Positions 20,904 through 31,400 of a stretch of DNA of 64,000 nt are shown here, in pieces. The DNA is from Basidiobolus meristosporus CBS 931.73 (lineage: Eukaryota; Basidiobolomycota; Basidiobolomycetes; Basidiobolales; Basidiobolaceae): contig MCFE01000134.1 of the NCBI GenBank assembly GCA_002104905.1, positions 94,014 through 158,013 of the forward strand, in the 5' to 3' direction. The translations under genes were made by a program, and so were the position numbers. The first letter of the stretch is position 1. Every line of letters begins with the position of its first letter. A model generated the notes under the pieces. The model ran no database searches. It was not told the DNA's origin and worked only from the letters and a program-made list of their open reading frames with translations.

Positions 20904-22241
20904 ATGAACACTGCACCCTTGCTAGAAATTCGGGAAGATCTCAATGTCACCACGGTGACCACAGTGATTCTTAATAGTCTCTCGGTAGTGTCCTCGATAG
21001 CCGTGGTCTTTACAATCCTGACTATATACACCTATCGCAAGAGTCTAGCTGATCGTGTGTCGTTTCGACTTGCACTATGGATTGCTCTCGTGAATGGATT
21101 ATATAATGGAATCCAGCTGCTACTTCAGACGCCGCTAATCGAGTCCAACACCATTTGCTCCCTGTTTGTCTGGGGCTCTCTAACTAGCTCACTACTTTCG
21201 CTCTTATTCACCGTTGCCATCGCTGTGAATCTTCAGATCATCCTCGTGCACAATCAGCCCCTGACCAAGCCTTATGAAACATATTACGCCATTCTGGCGA
21301 CTATCCTGTCCTTATGCATCACCTCCCCTCCCTACTTGCTGGGATTGTACGGCCGTCAAGCTGATGGCTCATGTGGGTTTGCCGCGCAAAACTGGTGGCA
21401 GCTCACGGTTCTACCTTGGGTCGGTCACTTGTTCTGGATCCTGTTGGGCACGCTGTATTGTGTCGTGATCACCATCATCGTCTCAGCGTATCTCTTTGCC
21501 GAAGCAACCCAAGCTATTCCTGGCGCAACCAACTCCCGGTTGACTTCTAAAAAGGTCCAGCGTGCAGTTCGTCGCATCCTCCTGTATCTTATTCTTCCTT
21601 CCTTGGGGCAATTTCTGGTGCTGATCTCCTGGATTATCCTACGCCTGGCCCATTCGAGCACGACATGGTCCATGGTTGGACAACTACTCACCGTTATCGG
21701 GTCCGGGAGCCAAGGAATGCTGACTGCTACAGCCTTCGTGTTCGATCCGGTGTTGGAGGCAGCCACCTCGGCAATTAGTAAAGACATTGTCGAGAGGGCT
21801 TTCCCCAATGCCATCTCGCCGCGAAACATAGGAAAGCCCATGCTATCCCCTAGTCTTGCCGCAAGCCGTCAGCCAGCCTGGTATACCCCAGCTCTACGAT
21901 GGTTTGCTCGCAAGTTCCTCGTTTTTCCTGGAAGTCGTTTTGAAACACATATGTGCGAGACACTATTTGCCCAGAGTAGCAACTCCGATATGGAGCACGA
22001 AGTGACCACTCCAGGGGGGGCTGATAGCCCCGGCTCCACCGGAGGGAGGGGTGAAATCGCCAGCCCACCGAAGTTGAAGATCCCCAAACCTGGGCGCATT
22101 AGTCCTGGCGGGCTAAACAGTGGCAAGCCAGGGGTCTACATCACGACCAACTTCTTGACTGCCAGTTGGGCAGAGACTTCAGTGGACTTGCCGAACACCC
22201 CCATGAGAGATCCGCTGACTCCAGTAGTCCCATGGATATAG
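20904..22241 (+). CDS. Seven-transmembrane receptor (fungal Git3/cAMP-receptor-like GPCR)
   Basis: This 445-aa membrane protein has no intron. Seven hydrophobic helices can be placed at about residues 18-45, 53-76, 86-113, 126-150, 166-197, 221-250 and 258-284. The short extracellular N-terminus carries an N-x-T site (NVT, residue 13), the loops are basic on the cytoplasmic side (TYRKS, SKKVQRAVRR), and the roughly 150-residue C-terminal tail is cytosolic and rich in Pro, Ser and Gly. This topology fits the class of fungal nutrient and cAMP-type receptors that signal through G proteins. The ligand cannot be read from the sequence. The long third loop plus tail would offer phosphorylation and arrestin sites. 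An alpha-arrestin, two RasGEFs and a PX kinase lie on the same arm, but a functional link is inference. Confidence 0.75.
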   Translation: MNTAPLLEIREDLNVTTVTTVILNSLSVVSSIAVVFTILTIYTYRKSLADRVSFRLALWIALVNGLYNGIQLLLQTPLIESNTICSLFVWGSLTSSLLSLLFTVAIAVNLQIILVHNQPLTKPYETYYAILATILSLCITSPPYLLGLYGRQADGSCGFAAQNWWQLTVLPWVGHLFWILLGTLYCVVITIIVSAYLFAEATQAIPGATNSRLTSKKVQRAVRRILLYLILPSLGQFLVLISWIILRLAHSSTTWSMVGQLLTVIGSGSQGMLTATAFVFDPVLEAATSAISKDIVERAFPNAISPRNIGKPMLSPSLAASRQPAWYTPALRWFARKFLVFPGSRFETHMCETLFAQSSNSDMEHEVTTPGGADSPGSTGGRGEIASPPKLKIPKPGRISPGGLNSGKPGVYITTNFLTASWAETSVDLPNTPMRDPLTPVVPWI

Positions 22242-22900
22242 ATACAAGACCTACGCCGAATGAACCCGATCTAAATTGTATTCCAGTTATTCCACATATA
22301 CCCCGCTGGTAAATTGTTTAAGAAGTGAAGTAAGTTAAACGTCTAGTGTTCTGTTTAAGAAGCTTTCCTTAGAGACCCTTTCCCTGTCAAAATGGAAGAG
22401 CCGAAGGTGGTTCGAAATTTTGGAAATTGCATTATTGTTCATGTGTCTTCCATATTATGTACTCCTCAATTACCTAGTTGAGTGTGATACCTCAACCTAA
22501 TCCACTCTCCCCAACCCTTCCACAAGGCGGTGTAGAGTTTGCCACATTCGCCATCCATTAAAGAGCATACTTTCCTCAATAGAACCTGTATCTCTCTTGA
22601 CTATGGTCGATAAAGAGCACTGGGCGCAGTAAGCCGTGGGCCTATAGCAGCGCCATCGCACAGATATAGGGAGATGGATCACCAAAACCGAGATGTTGAT
22701 GTATTCACAACAAGGGGCTGATTCGATATACCGGATACTCTGGTCTAAGCCCGTGAAATCGATACTTCGCCGAAATCAGATGACACCCGGTTATAAAAAC
22801 CAAGTGGCAGGGGCACTGGGCAGTGAAAAGCAGTTTACTCTTGGTAATTTTGGTCCCTACTGCTATACCCCAACTTGCCACCACCTCATCTCTAACACAA
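22242..22900. other. Intergenic region before the 855-aa membrane protein gene
   Basis: This 0.66-kb stretch holds no gene. A TATA-like GGTTATAAAAAC lies at 22,789-22,800, about 100 bp before the chosen ATG at 22,901. Confidence 0.5.
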
Positions 22901-25660
22901 ATGCTGATAAGGACGCTCGGTGTCCAAAGCCTGTTCTACGCCACCCTCGCCTCGATCTTAGTAGGCAGCGCACAATCCATTTACGACGTTTCAAGCAGAA
23001 TATCGAATGAATATACGGGGAGTTGTGCTGAGCTGGATGACCGGAGTATGGCGGTGGTTTTACCCTTCCAGCAGGTTGGCAATGTTTCCTATCACATGCG
23101 GTTGATCGATCCTACAGGAAGCTCGAAGCCAGCCTCCATCGATTATGGTGGGATCGAGCCAATCTTGGTTCCAATCAGAAAAGCCACCCTGGTTGCTGTC
23201 TTACCTTCCAGCAGCCAGATCTCTTCGCAGCTGGTATCCATAGATTCTGTAATTATGAACAGAACAACCACGATCCATTCGGGTAGCTACGGTTTGATCA
23301 CCGCCGCTGCCTTCAGGAATCTGTATGATGGATACGCGGTGTCTTGGACCTCCTCAGATAACCTGAGTCTTGCTATAGCGTGGTTGAGCAGTAATGGAGC
23401 CTTAGTAAACCAAACAACATATCGGCTCGACCTACCAGCCAGCCATATCGAGGCAACCACAACCTTTGATGGCAAAGTGCTCCTTGCCGTTCTACTATCG
23501 AACCAGAATCTAGTCAGACTTCAGGTTGTACAGATAGATCCTTTAGTGATGGGAACGCCCAAATTTTCGATAATCTATCAGAACAGGGTTGACCCACTGT
23601 CACCTCCGACGTATCAGACAGCAAAATGCGAGCCGATCCCGGATGGTAGTGGTCTGTCGTGCATTTATCTCTATCGAGAGCTGGTCACAACAACGAGCTA
23701 CAGGGTAACCGGAGTGGTGCAAGCATTCGCCTCCACTGGCAGCATACATCAGCCATTGGCGCGATACCAACTTGATATGAGCACTACCCCCAATACACTG
23801 GACCTTGCCAGGAAAAAACCGCAGCTATCGGTGAACCCGGATGGAAGTTGGACTCATATTGAGCTCGGAGGTGCCACCGCGAGTTATTACGATATTCTGC
23901 CAAACGGGACAACGCTGAACCTCTATAGCGTCAACGCATCCATCATATGTCCCAATCTTAATCATACTTGGTACGGGGTGCGTCCATTGCCATCGCCTCG
24001 ATATGGATGGGAAAGCGCGATCCTCTCCTTGAATTCGGCAGGGCGGCCAACGGTGAATTCCACGTATCCTTTTTCATATACCAACCCATTGGTTGTGAGC
24101 ACCAACCCGGAGGTCAATAGCGTTGTGGAGCCGCGCAGGTTGCAATTCGGCATAAAATACGGGATCTCTGGCCTATCACTCGGCGTGGGTTACATCCGAG
24201 TCTACTGTATGAGTGCAAATGGCCGGGTTCCTCGCGAGGTGATTAATGTGAATAGCCCAAGGGTGCAGTTCAGCAACGATACCATTCAACTAGACCTCCT
24301 GACGTCCAGTCTAAACTCGCCAAATGCGCAATACATCATCGAGATGGATGATGGGGCTGTGCGAAGCGGTAGCAACGAGCCTCTGCCAGGCATCAACGGC
24401 CCGCAGCAGATTTGGAGGGTGGTGACAGGTACATTCACACCGTAAGTAAATCTCTAGGTATTCAGACTAACCAGTGCAATGCGGCAATAGGTTCGCGGAA
24501 CGATACACAGGGCTCAGGTACTCCCGCATTCATTGTATTCATGAATTCGGCATCTTGTACTGATCATTGATTCAAGGGCTCACCACCATTCTGGTCGAGC
24601 TAACTGTTAATGGCTCAATCGACCCCTTTGCGGACCTGGGACTGATATCTCGATTGATTCCCGTCGATATCAGCAGACTAGAATTTGTTCGCGTGGAGAA
24701 CCAGCCAGCCCCGCAGCCAAGTAAGATGAGATTCAAGATCCATGATTCCTCGGAGCCGGATCAACTCGGAGCTTCCGACGCATTCCAAGATTTCCAGAAT
24801 ATCGTTCAGAACTCCAATGTGTTTCAACTGATTTCCTCTGCTCCATTCATCCACGTTGAAGCCTTGGGTAAGCTCGCAACAGACTCATTCCAAAGCTGGC
24901 TGTATGCTGAGATGTTTTCCACAGATGACACGACGTATGCAGTGCGATGGGGTCTCATCAGTGCCGCCATTATACTGGTGGCCTTGATTATCTTGTTTGT
25001 GATTCTCCGCCGGAAATACACCTCCAGCCAGAACGAGATCATATTCTCGATATCTTTCGGGCTTTTCGGGCTGGTCTTCGATCTGCTCTTCATCATCGTC
25101 CATGGAGGAGATATATCTCACCTGCGCGTGCTGCTAGGTATTTTCTTCATATGTCCGTACATTATCCACGCCCTTGCATCCAGCGCCATCATCATTTTTG
25201 AGATCTCCCGCAACACGATGTTTTGGCTATGGTTCGGGCGGCGGCCTGTTCGTAACGGGATTCTGGCCACTCTGTCATTTACGAAGATTGAGAATCTGAG
25301 GCTTCTTGACTCCCATTTCTGTCAGCTGGAGATCCTGAGCGCGCCATTCTCCGACTGGGCACTGAAATGGATAAGCATCATCGGTTTTACTAGCATATTT
25401 TTCCAGGATATCCCCAAGCTGGTTCTTCTGGTAGGTAGATTCCGCGTGCGCGTGCTCTCTGTCGCCTTCCCTGTGAGATTCACCATGTCTCTTCATATTA
25501 GATCATCTATCACTTGGACCTCCGCACCCCCAATATGATTCCTCTGTTGACCTTGGTTATTACCATACTGACGTTGACCTATGGTGCTATCTCCCGAATG
25601 ACCTGCTTATGCGTTGCTGTTAAAGGGCACTTCAAGCACCAAGAATCGGCATATTACTGA
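22901..25660 (+). CDS. Large type I-like membrane protein with multi-TM C-terminus (4 exons)
   Basis: I do not recognise this family. The frame-consistent model is exons 22,901-24,428, 24,491-24,517, 24,577-25,430 and 25,502-25,660 (855 aa). Introns are 62, 59 and 71 nt with GT-AG ends; intron 1 has a CTAAC branch site. The ATG at 22,901 opens a signal peptide (MLIRTLGVQSLFYATLASIL). About 600 luminal or extracellular residues follow, rich in beta-like Ser/Thr/Asn sequence with several N-x-S/T sites, resembling a propeller-type ectodomain but without a diagnostic motif. The C-terminal 220 residues hold at least five membrane helices (about 641-663, 672-695, 701-727, 779-803 and 815-835) and end in a short cytosolic tail. 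Ectodomain plus helical bundle suggests a sensor or receptor. Its place beside a 7-TM receptor on the same strand is notable. Micro-exon 2 encodes only nine residues. Confidence 0.75.
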
Positions 25661-26339
25661 TTAACCTACCACCACGATCAGCGCAGCTCGTTTAATATTT
25701 GTAAGCCTTATTCAAGTCCCAGGACCAATGAAATTTTGAGACCCACTACGATTATAGAGAACCATCCAAATGTCTGTGTTGTCATTGGCAAGCATCGGCA
25801 TGGCTTGTTTATGGCAACATTGATGGCAACATTGATGGCTGAATAAAGTCACGTTATCCCTTCAGGAGCCCACCGTTCGCCAGCATTGGATCCTCAAAAT
25901 CTGACCACTAGTTTCCCGGTCTATGCATTGATCAAGTTGGCAAATTGGCAATTCTATTCGCAAATAGCGAATCATCCACATGGCCACCATCCGAATCATC
26001 AGCTCATTTTTCGGCATGATCACGACTTCTTGCTGGATGAGCATCAGGTAGCACAGTAGCCAGCAGCCAGCCTGATTGATCCTCTAGCACTCACCATCTA
26101 CAGTCATAGATACCAAGAGAATTGTGGGTCATGGTTTTAGCACAGGCAGCCCTAGCCAATGAGTGCCCGATTCACCCAACCAAACATCGTCGACTTGCTC
26201 ATGAGATGGTCTCTTGGTTGCTGAATGTTGCAAGAAATTGCGTGATACGAGAGTTGTTTACTCGTCAACCTTCGGCTGAAGATTTTTCGCATATAAAGCG
26301 TTAGCATTCACGCTTGAGTGTCCGTTGTCAATTGCCACC
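25661..26339. other. Intergenic region before the sulfatase gene
   Basis: No gene seen. CGCATATAAAGCG (26,288-26,300) is a TATA-like box about 40 bp before the sulfatase ATG. Confidence 0.5.
26288..26300 (+). promoter_or_regulatory. TATA-like box of the sulfatase gene
   Basis: CGCATATAAAGCG lies 40-52 bp before the ATG. The start itself sits in a perfect Kozak-like context (GCCACCATGG). Confidence 0.5.
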
Positions 26340-27998
26340 ATGGTGAAAGCACTGAGTATTATGAGTTTGTTTGCCGCTACCCTAGCATTAGGGCAAGCTA
26401 CTGACGGCGAGAAAAAGCCCAATTTCTTGATCTTCCTGATGGATGATCAGGATTTGAAGATGGACTCTTTGAACTACATGCCACGAGTCCAAAAGTACAT
26501 TGCCAGCCAGGGAACCACATTCAAACACCATTACATCTCCACAGCAGTCTGCTGCCCTTCCAGAGTGTCATTCTGGACCGGCCAATTCCCCCACAACCAC
26601 AATGTTACCGATGAGAATCCGCCCCATGGCGGGTACCCGAAGTTTCTTTCGCGGCAATTGGACAGCAACTACTTGCCGTTTTGGCTTCAGCAGGCGAACT
26701 ACACGAACTACTACGTTGGTAAATTCATCAACGGAGTGGATGCCAAGAACCCTGGCCCTCCCAAAGGATGGGCCCATTTCGAACCCCTCGTGGCACCCTG
26801 GATTTACCAGTATCTCAATCCCACCTTCTCGCTCAATGGTGCACCTTTCCAAGCCCACCAAGGTGAGTACCAAACCGACGTTATCCTCAACAAAACCCTG
26901 AACATCCTTGACGTTCTGAAATCTACCGATCAACCCTTCCTCTTCACCGTCTCCCCCGTAGCGCCCCACGACACAGTTGTCATGAGTTCAGAAAATGAAT
27001 ACCCCGAGTTCTATCCGCCCGTCCCAGCTGAGCGTCACAAGCTCCTATTTGACGATCTCAAAGTACCACGTAAGCCCAACTTCAACCCCGAAATCCAAGA
27101 TAAGCCATCTTGGCTAAAGACGCTACCCCGGTTGAACCAGACTAGAGTGGACGACCTTGATGAACATTACAGACTCCGTATCCGATCACTCCAGGCAGTT
27201 GACGAGTTGGTTGAGAAAGTTATCCTGAAGCTCGAGAAGAACGGCCAACTGGATAACACCTACATTATTTATACCACCGACAACGGCTACCATTTAGGAC
27301 AGCATCGTCTCGGGGCAGGCAAAGGGACCCCTTACGAGGAGGATGTCAATATTCCATTCATTATACGTGGTCCTGGTATAGCCAAAGGAGAGATCAGTCA
27401 AGCGTTCACCACCCACACACATGTTCCTGCCACTATATTGAGCCTCGCCGGACTTGATGCTCCGGAGCATTTGGATGCCCCGCCAATGCCAGTGCTGGAG
27501 GCACCAAGCCCTAGCAATGATCTCACTGAGGCCTTTAATGTGGAATTCTGGGCGGACGCATTCTTCGAAGACACTTGGGAGCGGTTTACCAGCAACTCCT
27601 ACAAGGCGGTCCGAATCATTGGCGAGGGCTACAACTACTATTTCTCCACCTGGTGTACCGGAGAGCACGAGTTGTACGACCTCTTGGAAGATCCTTATCA
27701 GCTTCGTAATGTCCACCCAGATGTGATAGAGAGGGACCCTGAGCTGATCAACCGATTGAACGCTCTTTTAAATGTACTAAGGGATTGCCTAGGAAACACC
27801 TGCCGTGATCCATGGAAGGTACTTCATCCAGATGGAGCCGTTCGCAATTTGAGACAGGCTCTCAGCAGGGTCTACGATTCGTACTACGCGCAACTAGCCG
27901 TTTTCAAATTCGATACCTGCCAAGTATTTAACGATCGCACCAATGAGATTCTGGTCCGTGAGCAACATACCCCCGCATTGGTCATTCAAGCAGACTAG
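26340..27998 (+). CDS. Secreted arylsulfatase / N-acetylglucosamine-6-sulfatase-like enzyme
   Basis: This 552-aa, intronless type I sulfatase hydrolyses sulfate esters outside the cell or in the secretory pathway. The ATG at 26,340 (GCCACCATGG) begins a signal peptide (residues 1-20). Active-site parts visible: metal-binding DD at residues 35-36 in FLMDDQD; the signature C71-C-P-S-R75, whose first Cys is normally converted to formylglycine; GKFING (about 126); SPVAPHD (about 208); and the second metal site TTDNGYHLGQHRLGAGKG (about 310-327). The C-terminal CTGEHELYDLLEDPYQLRNV is typical of the family. All catalytic residues are present, so it should be active if the modifying enzyme is present. 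It probably scavenges sulfate from aryl or sugar sulfates. It is convergent with the large RasGEF; a poly(A)-type AATAAA lies at 28,050. Confidence 0.88.
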   Translation: MVKALSIMSLFAATLALGQATDGEKKPNFLIFLMDDQDLKMDSLNYMPRVQKYIASQGTTFKHHYISTAVCCPSRVSFWTGQFPHNHNVTDENPPHGGYPKFLSRQLDSNYLPFWLQQANYTNYYVGKFINGVDAKNPGPPKGWAHFEPLVAPWIYQYLNPTFSLNGAPFQAHQGEYQTDVILNKTLNILDVLKSTDQPFLFTVSPVAPHDTVVMSSENEYPEFYPPVPAERHKLLFDDLKVPRKPNFNPEIQDKPSWLKTLPRLNQTRVDDLDEHYRLRIRSLQAVDELVEKVILKLEKNGQLDNTYIIYTTDNGYHLGQHRLGAGKGTPYEEDVNIPFIIRGPGIAKGEISQAFTTHTHVPATILSLAGLDAPEHLDAPPMPVLEAPSPSNDLTEAFNVEFWADAFFEDTWERFTSNSYKAVRIIGEGYNYYFSTWCTGEHELYDLLEDPYQLRNVHPDVIERDPELINRLNALLNVLRDCLGNTCRDPWKVLHPDGAVRNLRQALSRVYDSYYAQLAVFKFDTCQVFNDRTNEILVREQHTPALVIQAD

Positions 27999-28049
27999 AT
28001 CATGGTGAATATTGTCCACCTTATCCCAATTGAATGCGAATAGAAGCTC

Positions 28050-28055
28050 AATAAA
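28050..28055 (+). terminator. Possible poly(A) signal of the sulfatase gene
   Basis: AATAAA occurs 52 bp after the stop codon, in the 444-bp gap shared with the convergent RasGEF gene. Confidence 0.45.
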
Positions 28056-28442
28056 CAATACGTATCCCGAACATCCTTCCAACAGTTGACTACTCCTCTC
28101 CATTCTACCTCTGATCCACAGCCCCACTCGGCCTGGCTGCGATGAGTGCAGCAGCTGGTGGTGGCTTAGGGATGTGTGCGGTTCGCCCCTCCCCTCGTCA
28201 TCCAAATGCTCTACTTCAAACCTCGATGGAATGGGATGAAAAATTTTATTCTTTGAATATGGAGTAACTCTAGAAACATGTGGGTCAGTTGAATCGGGAT
28301 CGCGCGCACACCAAACGCTCCCCCTCCGACATCGGCCACGTTTCGATTCGAACATGAAACTTGGAAAAGCCCTACGGCAAAATTCAAAGGGGACATTATA
28401 AGAATTACAATAGTGCATAAATATATACTTTACATGGGTACA

Positions 28443-31400
28443 TTAAATAATGGTAATTCCATGCTTCGCGGGGTCATGGTTGTGGTTGTTCGGTGCTCTT
28501 CTAGACTTCCTCTTGCTTTTCTTGGATCGTTTGCGAGTCCGGGGCAGATCGTCGTCTGTGGAGAGGGTGGGCTCATCTAGGGTGTCGTTCAATGCAATGA
28601 GCTTCTCTAATGACAGTGGTTTTGCCGGTAGAATGAACCCTGCCTCCTCCTCTGGCATCAATCTCACCCCACGCTTTCTTCGGCGGTCGATGTCTTGGGG
28701 ACTGCTCACCACGTTGAATGGCACCTGGGCATCCGAATCGCTTCCCAATTCGTTCAGACTCTGAAGTGCTTGCAGTGAGAGGAACTCGGTAGGCTCGTTG
28801 TCTGTGAAGCTTGTGAATCCATCATCACTTTTGGAATCCTGTGCAGAATGAGCAAAGTCACCAAGTGCTGGAGGATGGTAGTAGGGCTTCTCGTCCTCCT
28901 CCGACAAGTCTGGATTCTGGTTCCATTGGAGTAGTTGCTCCAGGGAGATGGACTTTGTCAGAATATCCTCAATGTCAGTCTCGGTGTCCACATCCTCATT
29001 ATAGCTTGCAGAAGTGGTGGCCACCTCTTGGTCATCACTCTTCATACCGCTACTTCCTTCCGATTCCGAAGGGGTCTCCTCCGAATGTTGCTGATTAAGT
29101 TTAATCAGCATGTCCAGAGAAAGAAATTCGCGCGAGCTCTCCCCGGAACGGTTCCCATCATCCTCCGTCTCGGAGTCGGTAGGGATCAAAGGAACCAGAC
29201 GGTCCGTATTCTCCGATTTGTTGAGTTTGATGAGATCCGCCAAGGAGACAAATTCCACGGGAATATCGTCATGCTCACTCTCAAAGTCTTCGTTGGATAT
29301 CTGAGCCATCCATTCCGACGTAATATCCCCGTTGCTATTTATATCGGGGATCGAATCCTGTGTCCCCTTACGGATTTCCCGCCCTCCAGTAATGTTCACC
29401 ATTGAGGAGACTTCGGGCTGGGAATCAGCTTTCAGCATAGCACCGGCTTCGGGCAGATGTCCCTTTGCTCCCTCGGTCGTCATCTGCAGTATCTCCGAAA
29501 GCAAAGATGTGCTGCCCTTGCTACGTTGTCTCGTACTTCCTCTCGAAGAAAGGTTTTCGATGCTCTCCATCGATTTCAGGACTCGGTCAGCCTTTTCCGA
29601 GATTGTCAGGCTCTCAAAGTTAGGTTCCTGGATCCGGATCAAGTCATTCAACGAAAGAGTTGCGGAGCTGGTTAATGGCTCTGGAGAGTGCTCATCATTG
29701 GTATGAGAAGAGATCGCTTCAGGTTCAGGTTGCACTATACTTTCGGGTGACGCGGTTCTTACATGATTCTTCACACGCTCGGGGAAGAAAATCTCAAAAT
29801 CAGAGTTCTCCTCATTCGCGGAGTCATTCAGCCATATCAAGTCGTCAAGCGTGATAGAAGTCACTCGTGCATCATCATCCGATGTAGCAGACTCGTTTTC
29901 AACTGCTGGAGAATACTCCTCAGGATGGCGCTTGAGGTGGACCGCATCTGGGAAAGCCTCTTCCTTGGCCGCATCTGTCTCCATCGCCATTTTCACGTCA
30001 CTGTCCGAAGCAAGATATTCTGGCTGAATCAATGGGTGATGCTCCTCTCCGTATTCTTCAATGAGTGGCTCGGCATCAGTAGCCTCGTCTTCAGAATCAC
30101 TGATAAGATACATGTATGATTTACTATCATCTTTGGTCACAGGCGTATCGTGTGAAGAGCTGGGCTCCTTTTCCTCCACTTTCTCCTGCCCCTGGAGCTC
30201 CGACTTCTCGAGAGGAGCCAAAGTCTCTAGATTGTCAGCATTGCCAATGTCTTTCACCTCTGTGCTAGGAAGCATAGCCATTTGTGCTGATACATCGCTT
30301 CCCTCTAGCTGCTCTTGGATATTGTCACCGTTAGGGATGGGCGCTATGAGCTCACTGACATCGAGATTTTCGCTCAAATTGATTAGTATCACTTCACTTT
30401 CAGCGGCTTGTTCCTCGATCGCTAGATCATCTTGCTGTTCAATAGTGCTCTCACTAGTTATCATGAAAGAGTCGTCGAATGGAGATATCTTGGGCGGCTC
30501 ATCAGCATCGATCATGTCGCACACCACTTCGTCTGCAATTTCTTGAGGCTGTTCGGTCTCTGCCTGCGAGGCGTCATTATCCACATGTAGAATTGGAGGC
30601 TTCTCAACATCGCAGATCACTCCATCGATCATCTCGGAATCTTCGTTGTCAGGAATGGATTTAAACGAGGCTTCCGAGTGATCATCCATCTCAGGCTCAC
30701 TATGCACCTGGCCTAGGGTTGAGGATATCTCTAAAAGCTCATCATCTATATTCGCGCGATGGTGGGGTGGCCAGGATTTACTTGTTGAGGGCATCTCGTC
30801 ACTCTCACGAGAAATGTTGCGGTACAACAAGTTATTGAGCTCTATCAACCGTTCGAGCGGCGGTGTGGTTCCGAGAAGTGAGAAGAAGTCCTGGGTTACT
30901 TGCATGAATCGAGGATCGTTGTTCTGGATATCAAGATGGCCCTTCATCACCCCAAAATCATTCCTTAGGATTTCGGATAACAACTCTCCTTTAGGAGGTC
31001 GTTCGACCTTTTTGCTTAGCACCTCCTTTTTGTGTTCCAAGCGCTCAGGCATTGGCTCATGCTCACCAAAGGCTTCAAACACCTTGGGCTCCTCAAACTT
31101 CATGTCAAGCAGAGAGCTTAGGAATGAGTCCACATTCAATGGCGTCGATGTACCCTCAAGCCCTAGCAAGTCAGCCACTTGAGCAACTTGAAGCTCGTTG
31201 GTATGGGCCACTGGGCTCATCGAGGTGTTTAATTCTTCCACAGCTTTATCTAAAGATGTAACCAAAGATAACTCTGATTTGGTTAAAGACACGCCGGATA
31301 GAAGCTCGTCGTTCGCCGCCTGATCTGATGCTATTGAGTCTGGGCCAAGCCCAAGCTCATCGGCCAAAGTCATTCCAGGGTATCCTGTGATTGCAGGATA

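Noticed and set aside
21425-21841. 138-codon minus-strand ORF opposite the 7-TM receptor
   Set aside because: Antisense shadow of the receptor; composition mirrors the codons of the helices.
24429-24576. Alternative exon end at the strong-looking GTAAGT donor (24,442) in the 855-aa protein gene
   Set aside because: Using it leaves the downstream exon out of frame with either acceptor; the donor at 24,429 keeps frame with both acceptors.
26568-26969. 133-codon minus-strand ORF opposite the sulfatase
   Set aside because: It lies wholly inside the sulfatase coding sequence in antisense; all catalytic motifs are on the plus strand.
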